Positions 1 to 11,220 of a stretch of DNA of 64,000 nucleotides are shown one piece after another. Origin of the DNA: Stagonosporopsis chrysanthemi (Eukaryota; Ascomycota; Dothideomycetes; Pleosporales; Didymellaceae); the NCBI GenBank assembly GCA_022560025.1, contig JAFISE010000046.1:62001-126000 (forward strand). Reading direction: 5' to 3'. The notes beneath the pieces are model-generated. The model saw only the letters and a program-made list of their open reading frames with translations, had not been told where the DNA came from and ran no database searches. The stretch's first letter is position 1, and each line of letters starts with the position of its first letter. Made by a program: the position numbers and the translations under genes.

Positions 1-249
1 AAATTCGTGGTGCCTGTAAGGCGTGGAGGGCTTTGCAGGCTGTTGCTGGGTAGGATATGTGGTGGGTGGGGTAGATGCGTGGTCCTCACAGGAAGGAAAT
101 CGCCAAGTCGGGTGCAGGTGGTTGTGATTGTGGAGGAGGGCCGGAGGCACATGATGTGTAGGATAAGTTACTTCTCGCCTGCTCTCTGTGCGTTGCGACG
201 TAATCTACACATCTATTATACACATCTACAGTTTTATACAGTCCACGGC

Positions 250-2280
250 CTACTTTGCCAGAAACTTCTGGAACGCCTCCTGCTCCACAACTACATTCCC
301 CACACTCCGCAGCTTCTTCCGCCCCTCCTTCTGCTTCTCCAGCAGTTTGCGTCTGCGGGACAGATCACTCGCGTGCAACTTAGCCAGGACGTCCTTCCTG
401 AAGGGCTTGATCGTGGCGCGGGCGACAATCCTGCGCCCTGCAGCGGCCTGGATAACGACCTCGAACATCTGACGCTCGACGTGCTCCTTGAACTTCTCGA
501 CCCAGAGACGGCCCACGCGGTCGACCTGGGAGGTGTGCAGGACGCGGCTGACGGCGTCAACGGGTGCGCCGTTGACGAGGAGGTTCAGTTTTGTGATGGA
601 GGAGCGGTGGAAGCCGGCGTCTTCGTAGTCGAGGGAAGCGTATCCTTTGGTGCCGCCTTTGAGCTTGCCGAAGAAGTCGTCGACGAGGTGGGAGAGCGGG
701 AGGTCGTATTTGAGGATGACTTGCGTGGCGGTGAAAAAGGTGAGTTCCTTTTGGATGCCGCGGTTTCCCTCGCAGAGCTTGATTACGTCGCCGAGGTATT
801 CTTGCGGGAGGGTGATGGTGGCGAGGACATAGGGCTCATGGACCTCCTCGACTTTGAAGTGGAATTCATCGGCATCAGGGAAGTCGTTGGGATTGGTGAT
901 GATGCTCTCGGTGCCGTCGCGCCAGATGACTTTGAACGGGACCGAGGGCGGCGTGATGATGATGTTGGCGCCGTGCTCCTGGCGCAGGCGGTCTTCGAAG
1001 ACGGAGCAGTGCAGGGTGCCGAGGAAGCCGAGACGCCAGCCGGCGCCGAGGGCGTCGGAGGACTCTTTCTGCAGGGTGACGGAGCGGTCGTTGAGGATGA
1101 TCTGGTTGATCGAGTCTTCGAGGTGCTCGAAGTTGTCCTGGTCGGTGGGGAAGGCGGCGACGAAGACCATGGACTTGGGCTCCTCGAAGCCGGGGTATGG
1201 CTCGACCAGCTTCTCGGAGCCGACCGTGGTGTACGTGTCTCCGACCTTGGCCTCCTGCGAGCGCTTCATGCCCGGGTTGAAGTGGATGTAGCCCACCTGG
1301 CCGGCCTTGAGGACTGTCTGCGGCGTCTGGTCCGGGTACATGATGCCCACCTCGCCGACAATGTACTTCAGGCCGGTCGCAAACGAGCGGACGGTGTCGC
1401 CGGGCCGCACGGCGCCGTCAAAGACACGCACCAGCAGGATGACGCCCTTGTAGACGTCGTACCACGAGTCGACCAGCAGCAGGCGCAGGGGCTTGGCGAG
1501 GTCGCCGACGGGGGCGGGGATCCTGTCGATGACGGCGGGCAGCAGGGCGGGGACGTTGAGGCCGGTCTTTGCGGAGACGAGCACGGCGGCGTCGGGGTCC
1601 AGCTCGAACGTGTCGTGCATCTGCTCGAGCACGCGCGGCGAGTCGGCGTGCGGCAGGTCGACCTTGTTGAGCACGGGGACCAGCGTCAGGCCCTGGGCGA
1701 AGGCGAGGTAGAAGTTGGCGACCGTCTGCGCCTGCACGCCCTGGCTGGCGTCGACCAGCAGCAGCGCGCCGCCGCACGACGCATAGCTGCGCGACACCTC
1801 GGCGCGGAAGTCGACGTGGCCCGGCGTGTCGACGAGGTGCAGCAGGTAGTCGGCGCCGGCGTGGTTGTAGATCATGGTGCACGTCTGCGCCTTGACCGTG
1901 ATGCCGCGCTCGCGCTCGACGTCCAGCTTGTCGAGGATCTGCTTGTTGCCGCCGGGCGCGATGGTGCCCGTGAGCTCCAGCAGCCGGTCCGACAGCGTGC
2001 TCTTGCCGTGGTCGACGTGGGCGACGATGCAGAAGTTGCGGTACCGCTCGATGGGGATGGCCGCGATGCGCTTCTCGAGCTCCGACTGCGCGCGGTGCGC
2101 CTGCGCGTAGCCTCTGGCCAGCGGCGGCGCGGCGAGGCGCTCACGGATGCCGTGGGTGCGGTGGGCGCGGTGGGCGCGGGGGGCGAGCAGTGGGTGCGGG
2201 CGAGGCGCGCCGTGCGGGCGACGCGCCTGCGCCCGCCAGTCCTGCAGGAGGCTGCTCGCGGTCCGGACGCATGGTCGCAT
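250..2280 (-). CDS. GUF1: Mitochondrial elongation factor 4 / LepA-type GTPase GUF1
   Basis: Single-exon gene of 676 residues. The first ~60 residues are Arg/Ala/His-rich with few acidic residues, as expected for a mitochondrial presequence. The translation GTPase domain follows: P-loop AHVDHGKS at residues 87-94, a switch I region ending RGITVK near 130, DTPGHVDF at 151-158 and NKVD at 205-208. The C-terminal half matches the LepA/EF-G-like and LepA-specific C-terminal domains and ends in a Lys-rich tail. The family binds mitochondrial ribosomes and back-translocates stalled or mispositioned tRNAs, supporting fidelity under stress (family knowledge). It diverges from MAD2 across a short shared promoter. 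The start at 2280 is the first ATG and gives a plausible presequence. The length is normal for fungal Guf1. Confidence 0.96.
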   Translation of the reverse strand: MRPCVRTASSLLQDWRAQARRPHGAPRPHPLLAPRAHRAHRTHGIRERLAAPPLARGYAQAHRAQSELEKRIAAIPIERYRNFCIVAHVDHGKSTLSDRLLELTGTIAPGGNKQILDKLDVERERGITVKAQTCTMIYNHAGADYLLHLVDTPGHVDFRAEVSRSYASCGGALLLVDASQGVQAQTVANFYLAFAQGLTLVPVLNKVDLPHADSPRVLEQMHDTFELDPDAAVLVSAKTGLNVPALLPAVIDRIPAPVGDLAKPLRLLLVDSWYDVYKGVILLVRVFDGAVRPGDTVRSFATGLKYIVGEVGIMYPDQTPQTVLKAGQVGYIHFNPGMKRSQEAKVGDTYTTVGSEKLVEPYPGFEEPKSMVFVAAFPTDQDNFEHLEDSINQIILNDRSVTLQKESSDALGAGWRLGFLGTLHCSVFEDRLRQEHGANIIITPPSVPFKVIWRDGTESIITNPNDFPDADEFHFKVEEVHEPYVLATITLPQEYLGDVIKLCEGNRGIQKELTFFTATQVILKYDLPLSHLVDDFFGKLKGGTKGYASLDYEDAGFHRSSITKLNLLVNGAPVDAVSRVLHTSQVDRVGRLWVEKFKEHVERQMFEVVIQAAAGRRIVARATIKPFRKDVLAKLHASDLSRRRKLLEKQKEGRKKLRSVGNVVVEQEAFQKFLAK

Positions 2281-2695
2281 GGGTGGGCATGGGAGGGCGA
2301 TGGGTGACTGCTGGCAGTGCGGCGGGCGGGCGGCCGTCGGTCTGCTCGAAAATGTGCAGCGCCCGCCTTATCTAATCCGCGCCAGCAGCCGCAGCAGAAG
2401 CCGCAGCAGCACGCCCGGCGGCGCCCTCACTGTTCCCCACACACGACTACGCCGCATCCGTCTGCCAGCCGCCAGCGTTGGCCTCACGTGCTCTGACGCC
2501 CACCTGCACACACGCCGCCGCCCGCTGCACCGTGGACGTCGCTGTTGCGCTGCGACCGCCTGCCAGCTGCCAGCTGCCCGCTGCCCGCTGCCCGCTGCCT
2601 CGGCCAGAGTTGCCCTGTCGACAGCCTCGCCATCAACAAACACCAGGCCGCCCCGCCGCCAATTGCCATTGAGCACCACCACCACAGCATCCGTC
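2281..2695. promoter_or_regulatory. Shared divergent promoter of GUF1 and MAD2
   Basis: 415 bp between the two start codons, so it must hold both 5' leaders and both core promoters. It is GC-rich and contains an imperfect tandem array of CAGCTGC/CCGCTGC units at about 2561-2599 and a CAG/CCG-rich patch at about 2383-2413. No clear TATA box or factor site could be assigned. Confidence 0.6.
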
Positions 2696-3866
2696 ATGTC
2701 TGAGCCGCGAGCCACACGGTCGACAAAGACCGGCACGTCGGCGTCAAAGTCGACATCCTCCTCCAAGTCTGCCTCCAAGTCTGCCTCCAAGTCTGCCCCC
2801 AAGTCCAAGTCCAAGTCGTCCAAAGGCGACGAGTCCAAGGTGCACAAGCTCGCGCTGAAGGGCTCCTCAAAGATTGTCAATGAATTTGTAAGTCCGCTGC
2901 ACAACTTGTACAACTTATGCACCGCCCTCCAGACGCATCGAGGCTCACCAGCGCAACCATAGTTTGAGTACTCAATCAACACCATCCTGTAAGACGCCCA
3001 CGGCCCAGAGCCGCAGTCCGTGACTTACCCATGCAGATTCCAGCGAGGCGTCTACCCCGCAGAAGACTTCACCGCGTCAGTCCACCCGTACGCCTTCCAC
3101 GGTTGTGGCACTACTGACAGCAGCCAGGGTCAAGAAGTATGGGCTGACCATGATGGGTGCGCACGCCGTCCGGTGCCTGCCAGACCACTGCTGACGCGCG
3201 CAGTGACCGCCGATGACCAGGTCAAGGCGTACATCAAGAAGATCATGTCTCAGCTCAAAGAGTGGATGTATGGTGGCAAGATCACCAAGCTTGTCGTGGT
3301 CATCACCAGCAAAGAGACTGGCGAGCATGTTGAGCGGTGGCAATTCGACGTGAGTTCAGCGGGCGCAAGGCTGATCAACCATCAGCTCTGACGATTTGCA
3401 GGTCCAGATCTTCGGGAAGCACGGGAACACCAAGTCATCCAAAGCGACGCCGGACCAGGAAGATGAAAATTCGGCTCCAGAGTAACTATTCCCCGATACA
3501 AAGGGAATCGCACTGCGCTAACACGTAGTGCCAAGCGCTGCCGCCGACGTTCCAGAAGAGAAAACTGAGGCTGAGATTCAGGCTGAGATTCAGTCCGTAT
3601 TCCGACAAATCACGGCCTCGGTTACCTTCCTGCCCATGCTCGACGGCAACTGCACATTCAACGTGTTGGTCTACGCCGACGCCGATTCAGACGTGCCTCT
3701 GGAGTGGGGCGACAGCGACGCCAAAGAGATCAAGAACGGCGAAAAGGTACAGTTGAGGAGCTTCAGTTCAAGTAATCACCGCGTAGATACACTAGTGAGC
3801 TACAGGTATGTTGAGCCAATACCGCGGTACATGTGTTGGGACTGACAAGCCAGGCTTGGTGACTAG
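2696..3866 (+). CDS. MAD2: Spindle assembly checkpoint protein Mad2 (HORMA domain)
   Basis: Eight exons: 2696-2887, 2963-2988, 3037-3075, 3128-3156, 3204-3349, 3402-3481, 3536-3805 and 3854-3866, giving 264 aa. The HORMA domain starts near residue 52 (LALKGSSKIVNEFFEYSIN). It continues through LFQRGVYPAEDF, YGLTMMVTADDQ and ERWQFDVQ to the C-terminal safety belt QLRSFSSSNHRVDTLVSYRL, ending in LGD. Mad2 binds Mad1 and Cdc20 at unattached kinetochores and inhibits the anaphase-promoting complex (family knowledge). All exon phases close and splice sites are canonical; the 54-nt intron 3482-3535 has a GCTAAC branch site. Two features are odd: a ~50-residue Ser/Lys-rich N-terminal extension with repeated SKSA units, and very small exons of 26, 29 and 13 nt. 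Confidence 0.95.
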
Positions 3867-5534
3867 GCCTCAATCTACACGAATTCTACGTGCAGTAGCT
3901 GCTGGCTACTATCTTCGCAAGCCTGTTATCTACCCTGTCTCTGTTTAGCCGCACTATTACCGCTTCAACAGGCATTATATGCAGCTGCTGCAGGAGAGAC
4001 GGGCCACCCTCCGTCTTATGCTCTCCCGACGCCAATGGCCGACTTTATGTACAGCATCCCGTCGTCAGAGAGCGGAAGGCATCGCAGGCACTGTGATGCA
4101 TCAACCACACAAAGCAATGCGTCTCGGACCAGCAAAACGACAGATTGTAGCCATGGGCCCTCTTTTCATCTTGTTCAGCTCTCGGCAAGGCGGAGGCGCA
4201 CGTGGAGGGCGTTCGCTACAGCACGCTGTCACCGGCCTGTGCGGGGCCCAAGGACCAATATATACGTATCCTAAACAGTCTTACTCCATCCAGCATTCGA
4301 CCAGCATAACAAGACGGTGCCATGACACGAATGTCGACGCTAGCCTGTCGTTGCCAGCGTTGGGGCGCTAGTCGAACCCAAAGCGGCGCCCCTGCCGTAC
4401 TCGTGCATCACCGCCTCAGCTGCACCTCTTATCGCACCACATACGGCATGGCGCCAGCCCTCAAGGAGCTGCAGCCGCCGTATCTGCAGTGTCAATACTT
4501 TGATGGTCACGTCTGGGCGTGGGGCTGCACGAGGCTGCGCAAGGATCACCGACTCTAGATTTCGAAGAACACTGCGCACAGCTGACCGTATCGCAGGCTC
4601 CCCGCCGGTGTTGCGCGACTCTTCGTCTGCTTCTCAAACGGCGCTGAGGCTGGCCTTGGTGATAAGACTATTGATTTGAGATTTCCCGCGTACCTTGCGC
4701 GAGGCCGAAAACTCTGCTATTAATACGCCATTTGGCTATCTAACGGGAGAGCAACCCCTAGTCAGCCTCTAGTCAGGGGTCATGGCCCGTCATGGCGCAG
4801 GCTACTACCGAACTTGGGTTTGACCACTGGCAGCCACCCGGAACACCATAACGCGCCACTACCACCTGGTCGACAACATCTGAACCAAGTTGCTCAGAAA
4901 AGCCAGCTGCCTTAGCTGCGCCCCTAAATTACCCATCGTGATGGTCTTCGGCCTGACATATGCGGCCGCATCACCATGTTGTCAGTTTACCGCTGTGGAT
5001 GCCCATCGTGGCTAGGCTCACCCAGACCTTGGTTCGTTGACGGCCATGTCTGCGGAACGGACCAGCCTCGCTAACCACAGGTTGCCTTTCACAGGGTGTC
5101 CAGGCGCTCCAGGTCGATAATGGAAGGGCCCACTGTGCTGATCTGCCGCAGATTTTCTCAGCTCTCGCTACTGCACGCCCACGCCGATGTCTCGATGATC
5201 CACAATCTCGATAAGCTTCTGGTAACCACCTCTACAGGGGGCTAGCGGCCGCCACTGTTCTGTTTGTGAGTTTGGATCTGGGCCCAGGGACGAATCCAGC
5301 GTGTTGCTAGTGTACCTCTACTGCATGGTCGCTTTGGCCGGGCGCTGCATTTATCTTTCGTGGATTGCCCGTTGTGAAGGGTCCTCGGTTTCCCAGCACA
5401 TCCACCAGGCGGTTTGCCTGACCCCATATACAACTCTTTTTGCATTATTGCTAACCACCCGCTACCACTTGCTGCCGCCAACTTGCTATCGCTTGCTTGT
5501 TTCATCTTCAGTGCACCTACAGCACAACACTAAT
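3867..5534. other. Intergenic region without a supportable gene
   Basis: About 1.7 kb downstream of MAD2 and upstream of the GT2 gene. Short ORFs (for example 3979-4371 and 4035-4274) have no recognisable family, no matching splice structure and overlap in several frames. The last ~250 bp, from 5301, stay open in the frame of the GT2 gene and include an in-frame ATG at 5325. Confidence 0.6.
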
Positions 5535-8284
5535 ATGGGCTTCTTCAAGCTGGGGAAGAAGAAGGGTGGGGATGTGGAGATGACGGAGAAGAAGGACGAT
5601 GTCGCACAGCCAGTTGAGCCTTTCATGCCAGCGGCTCCCAGATGGCCGGGCTCACTCGCATCACATCCCGGCTCGTCAACCGATCTTCCTGGATCGCTGA
5701 ACGGCCCCGGTGCAAGCTTCCTCGACGTCAAGTGCGAAGTCATGGCACAGTGGCTACACTCGAAGCAAGAGGAGAAGATCTGGACAAGCGGCGAGCCCGG
5801 CGAGGGTGTGCTGGTCAAGAAGTCAAAGGGATCGTACGCTTTCTCACCGCCAGAGCTGCTCGAGGACGGCTCTGGCCTCTACCAGGCCGTGACAGACCTG
5901 AACGTTAGGGTAAGTAATGTGCTCGGAAAACGAGAGACAGTGCTGACTGCGTATAGTGTGCTATGACTGTCAGCACCCGAGTTCTGCAGCTCTTCATGGC
6001 TGCGAGGCCCGACGAGCACTTCATCCAGATCCACCGAACACTGCGATTGCAGGTCGTTCCCGACATCGCGTCTCTGCCACACTGCCAAAGGCACCAGTCT
6101 GCTGCATTCATTGCCAACACCGCGACCCTCCTCGTGTGGGAGGACGAGCCCACGAGGCTGCTTGAACGCGCTGAATACATCCAGGATGCTCTGATGAAGA
6201 TGTCCTGGAAGCCCGAGCCAGATGAGGAGGGCGACGCCGAGAAGACCGATGGCAAGAAGCCGTTTGTGCAGATTGTCGAGTACGACGATCAGGCCAACGA
6301 GGAAGGCGCTGACGAGAAGCCGCGTGAGACCATCCTGTGGCAGGCTGTCTACGAGTCCATCACTGTCGCTCTCGTCATCTTCGTCATCGCCCTTGGTTGG
6401 AGGAAGGTCGCCATCGAGATGATCCAGGATCCCAACTACATGCGCATGCTGTTCATCATCGTTGTGCCTGCTCAGTTCTGGCTCGCTCTCGTAGGTCAAG
6501 CGCCCAACTTGCCAGGATCAAGCTAACTAGGGCAGTTCTTCATGCAAACACTGACAAGTAACTGCGCTCAACTCATCGGCCCCGTTGGCCACCTGGACGG
6601 CAACAGCAAGTACTACTCCGGAAAGGCTCCTCGTCGTCTCCATCGCGACACCTTTGGCCCTCTGCCCCACGTCACCATCCAGATGCCCGTCTACAAGGAG
6701 GGTCTCCGCGCTGTCATTGAGCCCACAGTCCGCTCCATCAAGCAGGCCATGTCCACCTACGAGCTCCAGGGCGGCACAGCCAACATCTTCATCAACGACG
6801 ACGGTATGCAGCTGATCTCCGCCGAGGAGGCCAAGGCCAGGCAAGACTACTACGACGAGCAGCAGATTGGCTGGGTCTCGCGTCCCAAGCACAACCCCAA
6901 GCCCGCTGAAGGCGAGAAGGAGTTCCTGCGTCGCGGAAAGTTCAAGAAGGCCTCCAACATGAACTACGCCATGCGTCTCTCTGTTGAGGTCGAAGAGGCG
7001 CTGACCGCCGTTCCCCGTCACAGCCAATGGACCCAGAACGACGAGAACAACGCCTACCGCACCTGCCTGGAGCGTATCCTCGAGCAGCGCGACGGCGAGG
7101 CCTGGGCTGACGGCAACATCCGCATGGGTGACTACATCCTCCTCATTGACTCCGACACCCGTGTACCCAACGACTGCTTCCTCGAGGCCGTGTCCGAGAT
7201 GGAGCAGTCGCCCCAGGTTGCCATTCTGCAGTATGCCTCCGGTGTCATGAACGTCACCAACTCGTTCTTCGAGAACGGCATCACCTTCTTCACCAACCTG
7301 ATTTACACCATGATCCGATTCGCTGTCGCCAACGGTGACGTCGCTCCCTTTGTCGGCCACAACGCTATCCTCCGCTGGTCTGCGCTGCAGAACATTGCCT
7401 ACGACTGCGAGCAGGACGGCTGGGAGAAGTGGTGGTCCGAGTCGACCGTGTCCGAAGACTTCGACATGGCTCTGCGTCTGCAATCTGAAGGCTACATCAT
7501 CCGCCTCGGTGCCTACAAGAACGGCGGCTACCAGGAGGGTGTCTCGCTGACCGTGTACGACGAGCTGGCCCGTTGGGAAAAATACGCATACGGCTGCAAC
7601 GAGCTGATCTTCCACCCCTTCAAGGACTGGATTTTCAAGGGCCCCTTCACCAAGCTCTTCCGCACCTTCATCTGCTCCAACATGCCCATCCACTCCAAGC
7701 TCACCATTCTGGCGTACATCGGCACCTACTACGCGCTGGGCTCCTCGTGGGCGCTCACGCTGCTCAACTACATCCTCATGGGCCTGTGGAACGGCCACTA
7801 CGACCATTACTACCTCGACTCGTTCAAGATCTTCTTCTCCATCGTCATCGTCTTCACGGCCTTTGGCAACGTCGCGCTCGCTGTGCTGCGCTACCGCATC
7901 GGCGAAGCCTCGCTGCTCCACGCGCTGTACACCAACTTCAAGTGGGTGCCGCTGATGACCATCTTCCTGGGCGGCATCTCGCTGCACGTCTCGCAGGCGC
8001 TGCTGTGCCACTTCTTCAGCATCGATATGCAGTGGGGCGCGACCAGCAAGGAAATCGAGGACATTTCCTTCTGGGAGGCCATCACCGACGTCATCAAGAA
8101 GTTCAAGTACACCTTCGCCTTCTGCTTCACCATTGCCGCCGGCATGGTCTGCATGGCCTACGTCGTCCCCGAGGACTGGCAGATCCGCATCCTGGTCGCC
8201 GTGTTCCCCATGGGAATGGTCGTGACGAACCACTTCCTCCTGCCCATTGTGCTGAACCCGCAGCTCATGACGTTCACGTGGTAG
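5535..8284 (+). CDS. GT2: GT2-family transmembrane glycosyltransferase needed for hyphal growth (ZtGT2 type)
   Basis: Three exons: 5535-5909, 5957-6490 and 6536-8284, giving 885 aa. The N-terminus MGFFKLGKKK is basic and cytosolic. Membrane segments lie near residues 255-273 and 288-310, followed by a processive GT-A domain: MPVYKEG, NDDG near 390-393, the DxD motif in LLIDSDTR at 508-510, and SEDFDMALRL, which supplies the catalytic acid region. At least four further membrane helices fill the C-terminus. This matches the fungal family 2 glycosyltransferase shown in Zymoseptoria tritici and Fusarium to be required for hyphal extension on solid surfaces. The product is thought to be an outer-wall polysaccharide (established knowledge; linkage unknown). 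The start matches conserved family N-termini, although an upstream in-frame ATG exists. Family assignment is secure; substrate is inferred only. Confidence 0.94.
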
Positions 8285-9273
8285 AAAGACGGGGTTGCAG
8301 CCTCTTGATTTCCTTTCTCCCCTTTCCTTTTCTCCCGGTTCGACACTGCTGCCGCGCGTCGCGAGCTTATGTATATGTCCCCCCCCCCCCTCGCCTCGCC
8401 TCGCCCGTCTCACATACACACACTACGTAATCATCCTAATGGGCGTACGGGCGTCACTTCCAGTCCGGGCAGCCACGCGGACTCGTTGTTCAGGGTTGTT
8501 TTTTTCTCCAGTTTATAGAGACCCTAGACAGACTGGGATAATGATGCTTCTCACTTGACGCTTGCTCTTGTTTATCCTGTGGTGTGGTGTGGTGTGGTGT
8601 CTTGTGCTGTGATGAGGTGATGGGGTGATGGTTGGGCAGTGTCGCCCGTGAAGCACCTACCTACCTACCTACTCGTGGGTTCCGTATACCTACTTACCTA
8701 CCTACCTACCTACCACCGCCATCAGCACCGCGAGCAACCGTGAGTGTATTGTTGTTACAGTCGTATATGAGGACAGCGCAGGACCAGCCAGGAGGAGGGT
8801 GTGAGTTGAGTGAGATGAGCTGGCTATGCGATGAGATGGCGATGCAATCCAACTCCATACATTGGACGGTGCAGTGCCGTGCAGCGTGGATTATGTCATC
8901 AGGTCGAGTCGTGTCAGGTCAGGTCAGGTCGAGTCGGTTCAGAACAGGTCAGGTAGGTAAGGTCAAGTTCAAGTTCAACTCCAGTCAACACGAGGCAAAA
9001 CCCAGGCAGATCGAATCGAATCAAATCAAATCGTTTGGCTTTGGCATTAGCATTGGCATTAGCATCCGTCCCAACACGCACACACATACACACGCACACA
9101 AACGGGCTACAGATGTACTTCGCAGTCTAAACCTAAATGGCGGGTCGTTGCAACAAAAGACTCCTCCTATCTTATCTCATTTCATTGGCATTGGCATTGG
9201 CATTCCAGTTCGTTTCTACTTTACTTTACTTCACTTCACTTCACTTCGCTTTGTGTCACTCCGTCAGGACTCA
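8285..9273. other. Convergent 3' intergenic region with simple repeats
   Basis: About 1 kb between two convergent genes, so it holds two 3' UTRs and no promoter is required. It is full of simple-sequence DNA: a 10-C run near 8380, GGTGT repeats at 8579-8600, ACCT repeats at 8655-8714, AGGTC-type repeats near 8915-8960, and TGGCATTAGCAT-like repeats near 9040-9065 and 9184-9210. No gene seen. Confidence 0.7.
8579..8714. repeat. GGTGT and ACCT microsatellites
   Basis: A pentanucleotide GGTGT array (8579-8600) is followed by an ACCT tetranucleotide array interrupted once (8655-8714). Both lie outside coding sequence, in the likely 3' UTR region. Confidence 0.85.
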
Positions 9274-10793
9274 CTACCTCACGCGGCCATCCAGGCCCTG
9301 CAAATCGCGCTCCAGCTCGTTCCACTGGCCCTGCTGATAGACTGCCTCCTGGGGCCTGGGATCCTCATAGCCGGCGCGGTCGTAGTTATTGGGGATGGGG
9401 ACCTGCTGGCCCTGCTGCTGGGCGCCGGCGCCGGATGCAGGCTGGACGCGGACCATCTGGCGGAAGCGGTGGACCTCGTCGAGGATCATGCGCTTCATGT
9501 CTGGGATCTCGTCGACGACCTCGAACTGGAAGTCGAAGGTGGTCGGGCAGCTGGGCTCGTCCGAGGCGTCGTGCCAGATCTGCAGGTAGCGGTGCTCGAG
9601 GGCTTCTTCGACCGAGATGCGCGAGGAGGGGTCGAAGGCGAGGAGGCGGTCGAGCAGGTCGAGGGCGTCGGGGTTGGCGGCGCGGAAGAGCGAGGCGAAG
9701 GGGATTTTTTGCATGCGCGGGAGGTTGCGCACGTAGTCTTGGGCGCGCGGGGAGCCGATGCGCGAGAGGGTTTCTTCGTTGGGCGTGCCCAGGTAGTGCA
9801 GGATCTGGTTCAGCTGGTCGACGTAGTCGCGGCCCTTGAAGAAGGGCTTGCCGCCGAGCAGCTCGGCCAGGATGCAGCCGACCGACCAGACGTCGACTGG
9901 GGGGTGTTAGCTTGTCATTGGAAAGAAGAGGAGGACCTGAACGAAAGGCGACATGGCAGACGTACTGGCTTTTGTGTAGCTCTGGAAGCTCAGCATAATC
10001 TCAGGGGCGCGGTACCAGCGGGTAGCGACGTATTCGGTCATGTAGCCGGCGTTCTCCTCCGGGTCCATGGAGAAGCCGCGGGCCAGGCCAAAGTCGCAGA
10101 TCTTGAGCTCGCAGTCGGCGTTGACCAGCAGGTTGCCGGGCTTGAGGTCGCGGTGCAGGACATTGGCCGAGTGGATGTACTTGAGGCCGCACAGGATCTG
10201 GTAGATGAAGGACTGGAAATGGGCGTCGGTGAGGGGCTGGCCGGAGCGGATGATGGCGGCCAGGTCGCACTCCATGAGCTCTGGGGCGGGTCAGCATGGC
10301 GGGTCAGCAGGGCGGGGGGCGCGCGCGCGCGCAGGGACGGGGGCCGCACCCTCGTAGAGGTAGCACTCGTTGAAGTTGTCCGGGCGCGGGATGTCCATGT
10401 CGTAGAGACAGGTAATCTGCAGGCGTCAGCGCGGGCTCGCACGGGGGGCAGCAGCGGCGGGGCGTACGTTGCGGTGGCCGCGGAAGTGCTGCAGCAGCTT
10501 GATCTCGCGCAGGGCGCGCTTGGCCAGGATCTTCTTGCTGAAGACATTGGTGACCTTTTTGATGGCGACGCCCTCGCCGGTCTGGTTGTTGGTCGCGGCG
10601 CTGCAGGCTCGTCAGCTGGTCAGCTCGTCGGCTCGTCAGCGCGCCCGCCCAACAGCTCGTCGCGCCCGCACTCGGCTTACCAGACGATGCCGTAGGCGCC
10701 CTGGCCCAGCTCCTTGGTCACGTTGTAGCGCTCGTCGACGACAAACTCCTGGTTGAAGACCTTGAAGACCTTGCGGTTCGCGAGGTCCGACAT
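9274..10793 (-). CDS. SLT2: Cell wall integrity MAP kinase (Slt2/Mps1)
   Basis: Five exons read on the minus strand: 10793-10681, 10600-10468, 10416-10350, 10280-9966 and 9896-9274, giving 416 aa. Kinase motifs in order: the Gly-rich loop GQGAYGIV, catalytic lysine in VAIKK, HRDLKPGN at 147-154, DFG at 167-169, the dual-phosphorylation motif TEY at 186-188, and ATRWYRAPE. The C-terminal segment FEVVDEIPDMKRMILDE and the Gln-rich tail are typical of Slt2/Mps1 rather than Fus3/Kss1 or Hog1 (TGY) kinases. It acts below Pkc1-Bck1-Mkk1 and controls wall repair, conidiation and, in plant pathogens, appressorium penetration (family knowledge). All exon phases close and splice sites are GT-AG. Length is normal for the family. 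Confidence 0.96.
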
Positions 10794-10818
10794 GGCGGGC
10801 TTCGGCGGCAGCGGCAGC

Positions 10819-10858
10819 GTGCTCGTTGGTGCTCGCTGGTGCTCGTTGGTGCTCGTTG

Positions 10859-10899
<41 letters not shown>
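10819..10899. repeat. GCTCGT/GCTCGTTGGT tandem array next to the SLT2 start
   Basis: Units of 10 bp (GCTCGTTGGT, with one GCTCGCTGGT) pass into six-base GCTCGT units over about 80 bp. The array begins 26 bp upstream of the SLT2 ATG on the transcribed side. Confidence 0.85.
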
Positions 10900-11220
10900 G
10901 GCGGGCTGGCGGGGTCGCGGGCGGCGGGCGGCGGGCGGCGGGCGATCGACGGGCAGAGAGAGGCAGCAGCAGCAGGCGGCGGGCTTCAGGCGTGGGCTTC
11001 AGCGCAGGACTCGGACGCAGCGGGCGCAGGCGCAGGCTCCAGCAGCGGCAGCCGGGGTGATATAAGACAGTGCAGGCGACGCACGACTGCTAGGCGCTGC
11101 GGCGGAGACGTGATGACAGGCACAGCCAGGGCGGGGCGGGCGGCGACGCGAAAGTTGAAACAGCCTGGTGCATGCGCAATGCAGATGCACACAAAGCGAG
11201 CGCGCCCGCCGTTTGTGCCT

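Noticed and set aside
7..2307. 766-codon plus-strand ORF
   Set aside because: It is antisense to GUF1, which has strong motif support. GC-rich third positions remove stops from the opposite strand.
3979..4371. 130-codon plus-strand ORF
   Set aside because: Overlaps several other short ORFs in other frames and shows no protein-like pattern.
4321..4395. Possible minus-strand tRNA around a GGGTTCGAC core
   Set aside because: The T stem does not pair and no anticodon arm is found at the right distance.
6527..8419. 630-codon minus-strand ORF
   Set aside because: Exact antisense of the third exon of the GT2 gene, with no domain of its own.
8632..10695. 687-codon plus-strand ORF
   Set aside because: Antisense to the SLT2 exons and introns and running through microsatellites; the kinase motifs on the other strand are decisive.
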